Assembly: GCA_025766275.1 (NCBI GenBank)
Contig: JAFKAC010000037.1
Span: 62,001 to 126,000, forward strand
DNA: 64,000 nucleotides
Reading direction: 5' to 3'
Source of the DNA: Lactarius indigo
Taxonomy: Eukaryota > Basidiomycota > Agaricomycetes > Russulales > Russulaceae
Shown here piece after piece: positions 22,478-33,658 of the stretch. The translations under genes and the position numbers were made by a program. A model generated the notes under the pieces. It saw only the letters and a list, made by a program, of their open reading frames with translations. It had not been told where the DNA came from and ran no database searches. The first letter of the stretch is position 1; every line of letters starts with the position of its first letter.

Positions 22478-22696
22478 TCTGGAACGGGAATAAAGGGAGA
22501 TCACGCGGGTCTGCGCATGATTGAGAAGTGAATGGAAACTAACACATGTTGAGCTCTATCGAGAGATAACGTCGATAAGCAAAGCGCATGATAGGAACCG
22601 GGTAATTGTAGTGTCCGCGTAGTCATACAGGGCTCGTAATGTGAAGGTGGGGATCGGATAGAGAAGGAAAGAACGAGTCCAAGGAAAAATGTAACA
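22471..22696 (-). repeat. Short inverted LTR-derived element (226 bp)
   Basis: Its termini are TGTTACAT and ATGTAACA, perfect 8-bp inverted repeats. Read on the minus strand the body matches the left half of the element A LTR (AGCCCTGTA, TCCTATCATGCG, ACATGTGTTAGTTTCC). It may be an internally deleted LTR or a non-autonomous derivative. Confidence 0.55.
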
Positions 22697-22727
22697 AAGT
22701 CCACCTGCACGGTCGCCTGGGTTTGGG

Positions 22728-23051
22728 TGTCATGAACGCCCTATATTTTTCTTCTCTTCTTTCCCACTCTTCCGACGCTTCTTTGCTTTGCTGGCAATTG
22801 CTTTGCTGGCAGTTGCTTTGCTGGCAGTTGCTTTGCTGGCAGTTGCTTTGCTGGCATCGTATTGCCTCGCTGGCATCCCTGGACAATAGCTATATAAACC
22901 CTGTAGTACATCCTGTATATCCTTAGCTTTGGCTTCGTCAATCTACTGTCTTGTCCCTCAGTACAATCCTCTCTCCTCTATCACAGCCCTCTTCTCTATA
23001 GCTTAGCTCTTGTGCTTGAACAAGAGGACCTTTGTCACTGTCCAGTTGACA
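22728..23051 (+). repeat. Probable Copia-type LTR remnant
   Basis: 324 bp bounded by TGTCA and TGACA. It has a TATA box (CTATATAAA, about 22890-22898) and is followed by GTATCAGAAC at 23060-23069, which resembles a Met-tRNA primer site. No Copia coding sequence follows, so this would be a fragment. The U3 part contains a 15-bp minisatellite. Confidence 0.4.
22786..22860 (+). repeat. 15-bp minisatellite, 5 copies
   Basis: The unit is CTTTGCTGGCAGTTG; the first copy has CAATTG and the last is truncated. It lies upstream of the TATA box of the LTR remnant. Confidence 0.9.
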
Positions 23052-23127
23052 GTGGCAATTGTATCAGAACTTAGGAGCCCATCCACTCAGTGGGGGTCCG
23101 ACTCTGAGTCCTTTGCCTCAGGCAGGA

Positions 23128-24245
23128 TCAGTTACAGAACGAATGCACGCCCCGGCAGTGGCATGACATTGGGAGTGAACTGCAGGTGCAGGGCCTCGGC
23201 ACTGTGTGCGGCCACTGCATCATGCAACACATGTGGGCCCTGCGGAGGGTGCCGACTTGGCTCTCGCAGGAGGTGAGCTCCACGGCTTGCACAGCGAGCT
23301 TCTGGAATGCGGAGTACGAGAGTGCGTCAAGTGCAATTTGGATGTCCATGTGGTCCTCTTTGAGCAGCTCCGAGCACAGGGAAAGGACGTCCCAAACCGC
23401 TTTTGTCTTCAAGTCATTAATCTCAACTTGCGTGTTACGTTTCAACTCACATGACTTGAACCCTTACTGTACCAGTTGCGATTACGGCGGTAAGGTATAT
23501 TAGTCGCGGACTTACTTACGGTGATACGGTAGTGTGATAGGTGATAGGATATGATAGCTAACTGATGACTGACGCCACTAGTACAGGTACTAGTAGTATT
23601 AGGGTTCGAGTTGATTCTGCGATACGTTGGATGCTACTTTACGGTGACTCATAGCAGCGCTTGTAAGCCTGCTTGATTTGTATTTAAACTGTCTTGTGAA
23701 GACCAAGATACGCCATCTTGGTCTTCTTGAATCGTCACTTGTTTCCTTTCTTATCTTTTTATCTCTTGTCTCTTCTCTCCTTCATTATCTCGTCTCTAAA
23801 GAGCATCCAACTCCATTTGTGACTAAGACCGTAACGACTTGCCAGAGTACCTCTGCGTAATCTCTTGGGCAAGGACTTGGACCTTCATGTCTTCAAGCCA
23901 GAATCATCGCTAAGTTGTTATCGCCATCTGAGCTCAAGTCAAGCTAACATTGTGACAGTGTTACATTGTGGCACTCTATTTTGGCTACGTACCTTTTCAC
24001 CCTCATGTTCCTTTGAGACATGCTCTTTTCCCACTCGCTCTTCTTTTTCGTGTTCGGCAAGCCACTGACGATCAGCTTCGAGGCATTCAACAGTCACATC
24101 ATGCTCGGGGAGGAGACGGTTTTTGAGCTGCACATGGGTGGCCTCTGGGACGGCAAGTCTGCGCTTGAGAGCCATTTGGGAGAGGGTGATATTCAGTGCC
24201 TGAGCACGCTGCTGTCTCTTGGCTGTTGAGAGTTGTGGATCTGTA
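23128..24245 (-). CDS. Hypothetical gene (minus strand) with a solo LTR in its intron
   Basis: Unknown protein. The upstream exon (minus, open from about 24245) reads LSTAKRQQRAQAL...LAVPEATHVQLKNRLLPEHDV and ends SKEHEGEK before a GTACGT donor at about 23990. The downstream exon resumes TKAVWDVLSLCSELLKEDH and is open to 23128. Without the LTR the intron would be about 64 nt, phase 0 on both sides (acceptor TTGAAG). The first part is rich in Glu, Lys and Arg and probably helical. True start and end are uncertain because more exons are likely upstream. The C-terminal Cys-rich stretch may be past another splice site. Confidence 0.4.
23433..23949 (+). mobile_element. Solo LTR, family D (plus orientation)
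   Basis: 517 bp, TGTTACGTTTC...AGCTAACA. The flanks TTGCG (23428-23432) and TTGTG (23950-23954) look like a target duplication with one C-to-T change at a CpG. It matches the LTR at 4347-4809. Hairpin at 23698-23726 (GAAGACCAAGA / TCTTGGTCTTC). TATTTAAAC near 23681 is a TATA candidate. Confidence 0.75.
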
Positions 24246-25329
24246 CCCAGGGGAATGTGTCAGGGATCTGGCATATAGGATGGCCACAATGAACCACACT
24301 TGATTTCTGCAGCGAGGGAGCCAATTTTTGCAGACCTTGTCAAATACTAAGGTTGAGGACAACTATCAGGGGTCTTTCATAGGCTTGTCAGTGGGGGGAG
24401 ACACCACATGGCCCATTAATCTAAAGTGCCTAATATGGGTATTTGCTTGCCTATGGAGTTCGTCCAAACAGGTCCAAAGAGATGCATTGCGGAAGGCAAC
24501 CTGCTGTTGAGCTGACTATTTCTTCCCAAGGTGAATTAGTGTAGATGAGGGAGAAGGGGTTGAAAATGTCGATCTGGGGGTATTTAAGAGAAACGCAGGT
24601 GACCATAAGTTGAGCCAAATGGCATAATCGACCACCCTATGTCATAGTGTTGAGAACAAGAGAGGTGAGTTGACTATGTCAGGATGTCGTCAGGAATGAG
24701 AAGCCATGGAGGAACGGACAACACCTCCGCCAGAGAGGTGCATCAATGCGTCAATGCGCGTCAACCTGACTTCAACCTGTACGTCAGCTGTATGGCATGA
24801 GGCGGTCCGATATAACTCACTGCCTATTTTACATGTATAAGCTTTTCACGGCTTCCTTCCATCTTTACCATATGAGGCCTTGAGTAGAACGCGAAGGTTG
24901 TATGTCTGGCAAAACATTCTATGCATCTGTGGGTGTAATCTCGGTGGAGACGACGATGTCTAAAGCAGCGAGGAAAGGCTGAGTCAGCCAATAATATGGT
25001 CCCCCAAGTCATGGTAGGACGAACAGGTAAGCAAGTACTCCTATTAACTCAGTGGGATTTTGTGCTGGAAAACCACTTTAGAGATGTTACGAATATATTG
25101 ACGACAGAACCACAGCCGGGTCAGGGTCAAATCAGGCAAGCGACCCGATCGATCGTGTGAACCATCATCGATCGAGGACGGGATCAAATCGATCGTCAAC
25201 TTGCTTCCATCACACAACAACCCTGTCATCAAATTCCAGAGGTGTAGGTCTGAGTCCGGGAAGACAAAAAGTGAAGCAATGGTGAGCCCTATTATTCACC
25301 AGAGATATTCTTGGAAAACAGAGAAGGTA
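24246..25329. other. Gene-poor region with a relic of the GTPase gene promoter
   Basis: About 24505-24720 (TTGAGCTGACT...CATAAGT...AAATGGCATAATCGAC) resembles the sequence upstream of both GTPase genes (27390-27560 and 50270-50440), but no GTPase coding sequence follows. Around 25141-25195 the palindrome CGATCG occurs four times in about 55 bases. I see no convincing gene. Confidence 0.4.
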
Positions 25330-26115
25330 CCTGGCCTTCGACACGGAGCTGCTTGCTGCCGGGCCGGGTATGCTCACGCATCTCACGCAACTCCCTGATA
25401 CGCCCCCCTATGCGTTCTTCGACGAATTTCTCACCGCGCTCACGCATGTGCGTCTTGCTCACCTCGCGCTGCCCCATTTCATTGGGTTGGCTTGCCCCGC
25501 GCAGCGCTGGATGTGCCCGCCACCACCGCGCCGCGCCTTGTCGTGCTCGATAGCAGCCCCGACCTCGTGGTCGTGCTCACTCCTGGCCGTCCGCTGCACA
25601 GCGCGATGCTACGCATCTCCAGTATGCTGTACGATGGATTGCGACCCATAGCGCTTTTCAGCACGCTCGGAGGTGCACTGAAGGATTCCGTATTCGTGCT
25701 TGCGCTCGATGTGGACATGCGCATGTGCGGGCGGTTATTAGGCGCGCCGGGAAATACCGGCGCGGCGCTCGAGCCGCTCGAGCGGAGTCTCGACGGCACT
25801 TCAGACGAAGTGCGCGTCTGCTGCCCCCCTTGGCTCTTTCTCTGACTGTCTGACTGAGCAGTACTAGGTCTCACTGCAAGCGCTGTACAAGCAGGTTGGA
25901 TCGCCATTGCCGACCTTCCAGGCGCTTCGTACCCCCCCCCCCCCCCCTACAGGCTACACTGGCGACTGAAGCTGCCAAGGGGGAGGAAGGTTCGTCGCGT
26001 CTCGCGCTGTGGACACGATCTCCACTGGGATTGGTATTACTTTGCGTCGTCTTTCTATCGGGGGCACATTGGGAACTCGAGCAGGGTGGAATTGGTCCGC
26101 GTGAAGTGAACTCAT
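25330..26115 (+). pseudogene. Leucine-rich hypothetical protein relic, copy 1
   Basis: Frames in succession encode FDTELLAAGPGMLTHLTQL, then PPYAFFDEFLTALTHVRLAHLALPHF, then LRISSMLYDGLRPIALFSTLGGALK and LDGTSDEV. The same order of segments is present at 35262-36345, so this is a 5'-truncated, frameshifted copy. The Leu-rich spacing recalls leucine-rich repeats of fungal F-box proteins, but I see no F-box. A C homopolymer of about 16 (from 25931) lies within it. The tail (LWTRSPLGLVLLCVVFLS) is also shared with copy 2. Confidence 0.5.
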
Positions 26116-27729
26116 GTATGCTCATTTTTCTTCTCATTTTATTGGATGCTTTCTTTGCGCACATCTCTCTCTCATTCAATCGCCACACTTGACCTTTTTT
26201 CTATGGAGAAGGGTTCGGGTCCTCCATCAAGACGGCTACCCTCCCTTTCTTTGATCCTGCACGATTGCTGCCCGATATCTTCACATTATAGCTGTCTATA
26301 GTTCCGTCATAAAGCTCATATGGATCACGTTACTCCCATCATGTACATAACACACGATATGTACTCAGCAACTCATAAATTCGTCGAAACCGTCCCGAAG
26401 CGCGCGTACTGCCCCTCTTCTGTTCGACAATAGTGACCAAGTCCAGTATGATCGAATTCACGACAAGGTCTTGTGGCGAGTAGGTATCAGAAAATGACAC
26501 ATACACACATACCGATGTTTCCTACGATGGTGGGAGATAGATCAGATCATTGAGACGTTGCTGTATTGCACCGAAAATAATGTTTACCCAACCTGATCGA
26601 CCTGGCCGCAGTCCATCGGAATCGGTTAGAACAGTGACAACGGATACGGCCAATATAATGCGACAGTCTGCGCCTCTGCTCGGCCCGTATACCATGTGAA
26701 AGCGGAGGAGTGAGCTGGTACCGGGTCGGGGAGCGGGAGCGTAGCGTCATGGTCATGGGGTGGAAGAGCTTCAGACAGGTATATGGATTCTTGCGCGGCA
26801 CCGAGAATTCGAGAGAGAAGGGATGCAGTGGCATGGGGATGGAAGGCACGTACCAATCTTGTTAAGCCCGAGCCGAACCGTTTCCCACCACCTCGTGCCC
26901 ACGCACGTCCTCCTCGACTGGCCAGTTGTGGCGGACCGTGCGCGCGTCAAGCACGAGCAATACGGTGGCGAGCTTGTGGATGTAGAGCTGCTACTACAAC
27001 CGCTCCTTCATCTTGCCGCTCCTGGCAGGTGCCAACTCCGACGCAGCAGATCGGATGTCGCGCATGGAGGGGAAAGCCGCTAGCTACACGAGCGACAAGA
27101 GTCTGGGCTTGACGTCATCGCGTCTTGGTGACGCGGGTTACGCCGCGGAGACTGGGAAGAACTGATCAGTAGTTAGGTCAGCGAGTAAGATAGAGAGGAT
27201 AGTGCTTTCTTTGCATCGCTGACCCAGAGGTCGGTAGGCGGGCACCTGGATCCTTTTTCGAGTTCTGAGCTAGACCGATGTCCTAAGCGAAGATAATTGG
27301 TACTCACTTCATTTGAGGGGTAGGTTTATTTTGTCTTTTAAAGCTTTGCGTGGGTTATTGAGACGGTTACAAGGTCGATTGAGGGAGGTATTGTCGAGCT
27401 GACTGTTTCTGATGAATTAGTGTGAACGAAAGTAATGAAAAAACTTTTGATATTAAAAAGAAACTCCAATAGCCATAAGTCAATCCAATCGGCGTGGTAT
27501 CGTCGGAGGGTTGACCGTTCCGACAGATTGTCGGGTTGTCATAGACGAGAAAGTGGGAATAGGACGGCGGGCGCTTCCTGGGTGCACTGGGTTCACACGT
27601 GCGTGTCTCTCACGGCTTTTTTGTATCTGTTTGTTGACTTCCACCCGTCGCTCCTACATCCACCTTTACTTCATCAGAGTTCATCGCACCGCACCCAAGC
27701 TTAGAAAGCCAAATTCCATATATCTTAGG
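26116..27729. other. Intergenic region paralogous to 49265-50612
   Basis: Several blocks match the other copy: TATTGCACCGAA, TTTACCCAACCT, CTGGTACCGGGTCGGGGAGC, and the stretch before the GTPase start. Short open frames on both strands are not conserved as frames between the copies, so I do not call a gene. The last ~300 bases should hold the GTPase promoter. Confidence 0.45.
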
Positions 27730-30700
27730 ATGGAATCGAATACGCGATCTGTAACTGATATGGACGATCAAGCCCAGTTAGTCGAACAGCTTTCACTTAA
27801 GGATAGGCTGACCGGCTCACGTACAGATATGTTGATTTGAAAGGTATATAGGTCTCACCATTGCTCCTGCATCTCCTGATCAGAATTGATGTTTGCGTAG
27901 AAATATCTGTCGATTTTATCGAGACACGTCCTACATCCGACCTCGAGCTCGTTTTCAAGGACGGTGCCGGTGTCAAATACAAGTCTAACAAATTCAAGAA
28001 CGGAGTCCCTGTTCTTTGGAGACCTGAAATGTCTGTCGTGTTTTCCCTCACCATCGAATACTAATATCTTTCGCACAGCCATGTTAGGACCCACACCAGT
28101 GCAACGTTGACCATCCAGCGAGCCCTTTTCAAGAAAAGGGTTGCTGAGATTTCGGTCAAGTTTAAGTCAGACAAGTTTGGAGACCACAATGTTGTCAGTC
28201 TGGAAGGTGGTGATCTCTCGTTCCTGTTCTAGACCGCTTCATGCTAAGAGGCTTCACAGATAGCAACCGTCGCATTACCGTAACTTTTGCGTACGGGAAA
28301 CCTAAACCCGTGGGTCTTTGGTTGTTCTCTGGTGCCAGCAAGCCGTTGATTTCCTCCTATAGTTGGCAGATGCCACTCGCTTTCTTGGCCCTCGGCTCAC
28401 CTTCTCAAACACCGTCATTCAGCAACACCGTCGTCAAATTCTCGAAGTCCAGTTCCGGATACTTATTATAGGAAGGGCAAATGCGGGGAAGACATCGATT
28501 CTGCAGAGAATATGTGATACTACAGAGAGCCCAGTCATTCATCGAGGAAGTGAGGAGGTATGTGGTCCAAAATTTTCGTCTGTGAACATGATCTCACTTT
28601 CGATCAGGTTAGACTCGACCCGTCCATGGACGTAAGTGATAATAGTATTACCTCTCTTCTTTGCCTTTAAACATGGAGTTAGCGAGGCGAGCACACGATC
28701 GACGACGAACTCGTGTTCTCTAATAATAAGGGCTACGTTTTCCATGACTCTCGCGGTATCGAGTCTGGTAGCGAAGACGAACTCGGGATTTTGCAGGGAT
28801 TTATTCGACGCAAGTGTGGAGAAAGGCGACTGGCAGACAGATTGCATGCGATATGGTTTGGACTCTCGAGTGTTCACGATTACGCCAGCTGACGATCATA
28901 TTTTTTTGAGGTACTGTGTCCCAATGGACAACCAACGACCACAGCTCGATCTGAGGTTTTTCAAGGACATCTGTCCTGACGGGAATGGTGCGTCATCACG
29001 GACGTTCGTGACTGTATTAAAAAAATCGTTTTCAGTGCCTGTCGTTGTCGTGTTTACAAAATATGATCAATTCCTACGAAATGTCCAAATTCATGTGGAG
29101 GATTTCGGAAGCCCAGATGACAACGTGTCTGATGTGGCAGAAGAACAATTCGAAGAGCACTACTTGCGTGCACTTGGTGATGGTGTTAAATTCGTGAGAT
29201 TAGAAAGTGGGTTGAAAGGCAAATAAGGAATTAGTGCTAACGGTTTTGGGTAGAAATGCACAAGCAAAGTATGGGCTGCGATAAGCTTATTGAGACGACA
29301 GCTGCAGCATTGAATGACGACATCGTCGGATTGATGCTTTTGGCGGTGCAAAGGGGAAACTTAGAATTCAGTGTTAAAGCAGCTTTGAAACGGTGAGTGC
29401 GCCAATTGAAGGGGCAAAGTGAGCACCGATGATAACAAGGATTGCAGTGTCCGTTCGCATGATAGCACCAAGGCTGAAGATATAATTCGGAAATGTCTTC
29501 TGCCGTTTCCACGCATCTGGGTACGTATTAATAGTATTAAATTGTGGTAAAGAATTCGTGATCCTTGATGGACCTTAATTAGTGGGTGAGTGTCAGCCCT
29601 TACTCACATTTTCGAGCCTGCTGACGATGGCTGTCCTCGTCTGTCCAGTTTGTGAGTGGCTGTTGTGTGTCGCTGTGTTTCGAGCCTGCTGACCATGGCT
29701 GTCCTCGTCTGCCCAGAATGTGAGTGGCTGCTGTATGATGCTGTGTTTCGAGCCTGCTGACGATGGCTGTCCTTGTCTGTCCAGTATGTGAGTGGCTGCT
29801 GTGGGTCGTTGTGTTTCGAGCCTGCTGACGAAGGCTGTCCTCGTCTGTCCAGAGAGTGAGTGGCTGCTGTGCGTCGCTGTATTTCGAGTCTGCTGACCAT
29901 GGCTGTCCTCGTCTGTCCAGGATGTGAGTGGCTGCTGTGTGTCGCTGTGTTTCGAGTCTGTTGACGATGGCTGTCCTCGTCTGTCCAGAGAGTGAGTGGC
30001 TATTGTGTGTCGTTGTGTTTCGAGCCTGCTGACGACGGCTCTCCTCGTCTGTCCAGTTGGTGAGTGGCTGCTGTGTGTCGCTGTGTTTCGAGTCTGCTGA
30101 CCATGGCTGCCCTCGTCTGTCCAGGATGTGAGTGGCTGCTGTGTGTCACTGTGTGTCAAGCTTGCTGACGACGGCTGTCCTCGTCTGTCCAGAATGTGAG
30201 TGGCTGCTGTGGCTCGCTGTGTTTCGAGCCTGCTGACGATAGCTGTCCTCGTCTGTCCAGAGAGTGAGTGGCTGCTGTGTGTCGCTGTGCGTCAAGTATG
30301 CTTACAACGGCTGTCCTCATCTGTCCAGGATGTGAGTGGCTGCTGTGGCTCGCTGTGTTTCGAGTCTGCTGACCATAGCTGTCCTCGTCTGTCCAGAGAG
30401 TGAGTGGCTGCTGTGTGTCGCTGTGTTTCGAGTCTGCTGACGATGGTTGTCCTCGTCTGTCCAGAATGTGAGTGGCTGCTGTGTGTCGCTGTGCGTCAAG
30501 TATGCTGACAACGGCTGTCCTCATCTGTACAGTTGGTGAGTGGCTGCTGTGTGTCGCTGTGTTTCGAGTCTGCTGACCATGGCTGTCCTCGTCTGTCCAG
30601 TTTGTGAGTGGCTGCTGTGGCTCGCTGTGTTTCGAGTCTGCTGACGATGGCTGTCCTCGTCTGTCCAGAATGTGAGTGGCTGCTGTGTGTCGCTGTGCAT

Positions 30701-33658
30701 TGAGTATGCTGACAGCGGCTGTCCTCGTCTGTCCAGGATGTGAGTGGCTGCTGTGTGTCGCTGTGTTTCGAGCCTGCTGACCATGGCTGTCCTTGTCTGC
30801 CCAGTTGGTGAGTGGCTGCTATGTGTCACTGTGCATCGAGTCTTCTGACGACGGCTGTAATCGTCTATCCAGGATGTGAGTGGCTGTTGTGGCTCGCTGT
30901 GTTTCGAGCCTGCTGACCATGGCTGTCCTCGTCTGTCCAGGTTGTGAGTGGCTGCTGTGTGTCGCTGTGTTTCGAGTCTGCTGACGACGGCTGTCCTCGT
31001 CTGTCCAGAGAGTGAGTGGCTGCTGTGTGTCGCTGTGCGTCGAGTATGCTGACAATGGCTGTCCTCGTCTGTCCAGGTTGTGAGTGGCTGCTGTGTGTCG
31101 CCGTGTTTCGAGCCTGCTGACCATGGTTGTCCTCGTCTGTCCAGTATGTGAGTGGCTGCTGTGGCTCGCTGTGTTTCGAGTCTGCTGACCATGGCTGTCC
31201 TCGTCTGTCCAGAATGTGAGTGGCTGCTATGTGTCACTGTGCGTCGAGTATGCTGACGACGGCTGTCCTCGTCTGTCCAGTTTGTGAGTGGCTGCTATGT
31301 GTCACTGTGCGTCGAGTATGCTGATGACGGCTATCCTCGTCTGTCTAGTTGGTGAGTGGCTGTTGTGGGTCGTTGTGTTTCGAGCCTGCTGACCATGGCT
31401 ATCCTCGTCTGTCCAGTTGGTAAGTGGCTGCTGTGTGTCGCTGTGTTTCAAGTCTGCTGATCATGGCTGTCCTCGTCTGTCCAGGATGTGAGTGGCTGTT
31501 GTGGCTCGCTGTGTTTCGAGCCTGCTGACCATGGCTGACCTCGTCTGTCTAGGTTGTGAGTGGCTGCTGTGTGTCGCTGTGTTTCAAGTCTGCTGACCAT
31601 GGCTGTCCTCGTCTGCCCAGAATGTGAGTGGCTGCTGTGTGATGCTGTGTTTCGAGCCTGCTGACGACGGCTGTCCTCGTCTGTCCAGTTGGTGAGTGGC
31701 TGCTGTGTGTCGCTGTGTTTCGAGTCTGCTGACGATGGCTGTCCTCGTCTGTCCAGGATGTGAGTGGCTGCTGTGTGTTGCTGTCTTTCAAGCCTGCTGA
31801 CCATGGCTGTCCTTGTCTGTCCAGAATGTGAGTGGCTGCTGTGTGTCGCTGTGTTTCGAGTCTGCTGACCATGACTGTCCTCGTCTGTCCAGCATGTGAG
31901 TGGCTGCTGTGTGTCGCTGTATTTCAAGTCTGCTGACCATGGCTGTCCTCATCTGTCCAGAATGTGAGTGGCTGCTATGTGTCGCTGTGTTTCGAGCCTG
32001 CTGACGACGGCTGTCCTCGTCTGTCCAGTTGGTGAGTGGCTGCTGTGTGTCGCTGTGTTTCGAGTCTGCTGACCATGGCTGTCCTCGTCTGTCCAGTTTG
32101 TGAGTGGCTGCTGTGTGTCGCTGTGTTTCGAGTCTGCTGACCATGGCTGTCCTCGTCTGTCCAGGATGTGAGTGGCTGCTGTGTGTCGCTGTGTTTCAAG
32201 TCTGCTGACCATGACTGTCCTCGTCTGTCCAGAATGTGAGTGGCTGCTGTGGGTCGTTGTGTTTCGAGCCTGCTGACGACGGCTGTCCTCGTCTGTCCAG
32301 GATGTGAGTGGCTGCTGTGTGTCGCGGTGTTTTGAGTCTGCTGACCATGGCTGTCCTCGTCTGTCCAGTTGGTAAGTGGCTGCTGTGTGTCGCTGTGTTT
32401 CGAGTCTGCTGACCATGGCTGTCCTTGTCTGTCCAGAATGTGAGTGGCTGCTGTGTGTCGCTGTGTTTCAAGTCTGCTGACCATGACTGTCCTCGTCTGT
32501 CCAGAATGTGAGTGGCTGCTGTGGGTCGTTGTGTTTCGAGCCTGCTGACGACGGCTGTAATCGTCTATCCAGGATGTGAGTGGCTGCTGTGTGTCGCTGT
32601 GTTTCAAGTCTGCTGACCATGACTGTCCTCGTCTGTCCAGAATGTGAGTGGCAGCTGTGGGTCGTTGTGTTTCGAGCCTGCTGATGATGGTTGTCCTCGT
32701 CTGTCCAGGATGTGAGTGGCTGCTGTGTGTCGCTGTGTTTCAAGTCTGCTGACCATGGCTGTCCTCGTCTGTCCAGGATGTGAGTGGCTGCTGTGGGTCG
32801 TTGTGTTTCGAGCCTGCTGACGACGGCTGTCCTTGTCTGTCCAGTTCGTGAGTGGCTGCTATGTGTTGCTGTGTTTCAAGCCTGCTGACGATGGCTGTCC
32901 TCGTCTGTCCAGAATGTGAGTGGCTGTTGTGTATCGCTGTGTTTCGAGTCTGCTGACCATGGCTGTCCTCGTCTGTCCAGGGAGTGAGTGGCTGTTGTGA
33001 GTCGTTGTGTTTTGAGTCTGCTGACGATAGCTGTCCTCGTCTGTCCAGTTTGTGAGTGACTGCTGTGTGTCGCTGTGCGTCGAGTATGCTGACAACGGCT
33101 GTCCTCATCTGTCCAGGATGTGAGTGGCTGCTGTGTGTCGCTGTGTTTCAAGCCTGCTGATGACGGCTGTCCTCGTCTGTCCAGGATGTGAGTGGCCGCT
33201 GTGGCTCGATTTGTTTCGAGCCTGCTGACCATGGCTGTCCTCGGCTCTCCAGTTTGTGAGTAGCCGTCATATGTTGCTGTGTATTGCACCTGCTGACGAC
33301 TCTCGCCCTCGGATCCTCAGGATGTGAGTTTCTGTTGGCGTTTCTGCATCTTTTGCGTGTTGATCATCCCTGTCTTTGACTCCACCATTGATCGTACTCG
33401 TCCCTGATCAATTAGCTCGTGCGTGCATGCTCCCCATTCCAGCCTTCTAATTGTATTCACCTTTAGTTCTCCAGTTTGTATGTGCTCTTTGTATGCTCCC
33501 TCAACCAAACAATCTCACTTGTTCGTCAGGTAGTGCAGATGATGTCACTTCCTGCCCTTCAAAATGTGTTCTCTTTCTATGACACTCATCTACCCCTAGC
33601 TTATGATTTTTATCTTTTTAGCTTACTGTTACCGGTGTTGCCGTCGATTATCATTTGA
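27730..33658 (+). CDS. P-loop GTPase gene 1, containing a tandem micro-exon array
   Basis: Start ATG 27730 (MESNTRSVTDMDDQ). Two beta-rich upstream exons (SVDFIETRPTSDLELVFKD from 27901; TLTIQRALFKKRVAEISVKF from about 28110) are C2-like at best. G-domain exons: 28363-28557 (Walker A GRANAGKTS), 28608-28631, 28683-28855 (HDSRG, the DxxG motif), 28911-28987, 29036-29206 (TKYD, the G4 motif), 29254-29392, 29448-29520 ending FPRIW. Introns are 47-55 nt. Then comes a 62-nt intron, TGG at 29583, about 55 tandem intron-plus-triplet units, TTT at 33475, and the last exon 33530-33658 (VVQMMSLPALQNVF... hydrophobic end LLPVLPSIII, possible membrane segment). The exon near 28200-28300 has a frameshift relative to gene 2, so the N terminus may be broken. 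Probably a TRAFAC-type GTPase; substrate role unknown. Confidence 0.7.
29583..33323 (+). repeat. Tandem array 1: about 55 intron-like 68-bp units, each ending in a 3-nt potential exon
   Basis: Each unit reads GTGAGTGGCTGCTGTG...CTGAC (branch-like)...TGTCCTCGTCTGTCCAG, then three bases, then the next GTGAGT. By hand count the triplets from 29583 to 33323 are 15 GAT, 13 AAT, 8 TTG, 6 TTT, 5 AGA, 3 GTT, 2 TAT and one each of TGG, CAT, TTC, GGA: 56 sense codons and no stop. The intron-like part is almost uniform while the triplet varies from unit to unit. All units keep GT and AG. The branch-like CTGAC lies about 23 bases before the AG, a normal fungal distance. Confidence 0.9.

Noticed and set aside
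25370..26192. Functional F-box gene
   Set aside because: No F-box motif seen and the homologous segments lie in different frames.
26547..27112. Coding frames on both strands (about 100 codons each)
   Set aside because: The frames are not conserved in the paralogous copy at 49.6-50.0 kb, although the DNA is similar.
29593..33289. Long minus-strand open frames with repeats like TAATHILDRRGQPW, up to 238 codons
   Set aside because: They come from a 68-bp unit that lacks stops on the minus strand. The period is not a multiple of three, so the same peptide does not repeat in one frame. The plus strand has splice grammar in phase with the flanking GTPase exons. The same applies to 52547-56677.
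29583..33323. CRISPR-like repeat-spacer array
   Set aside because: The variable part is only three bases and the organism is a eukaryote.
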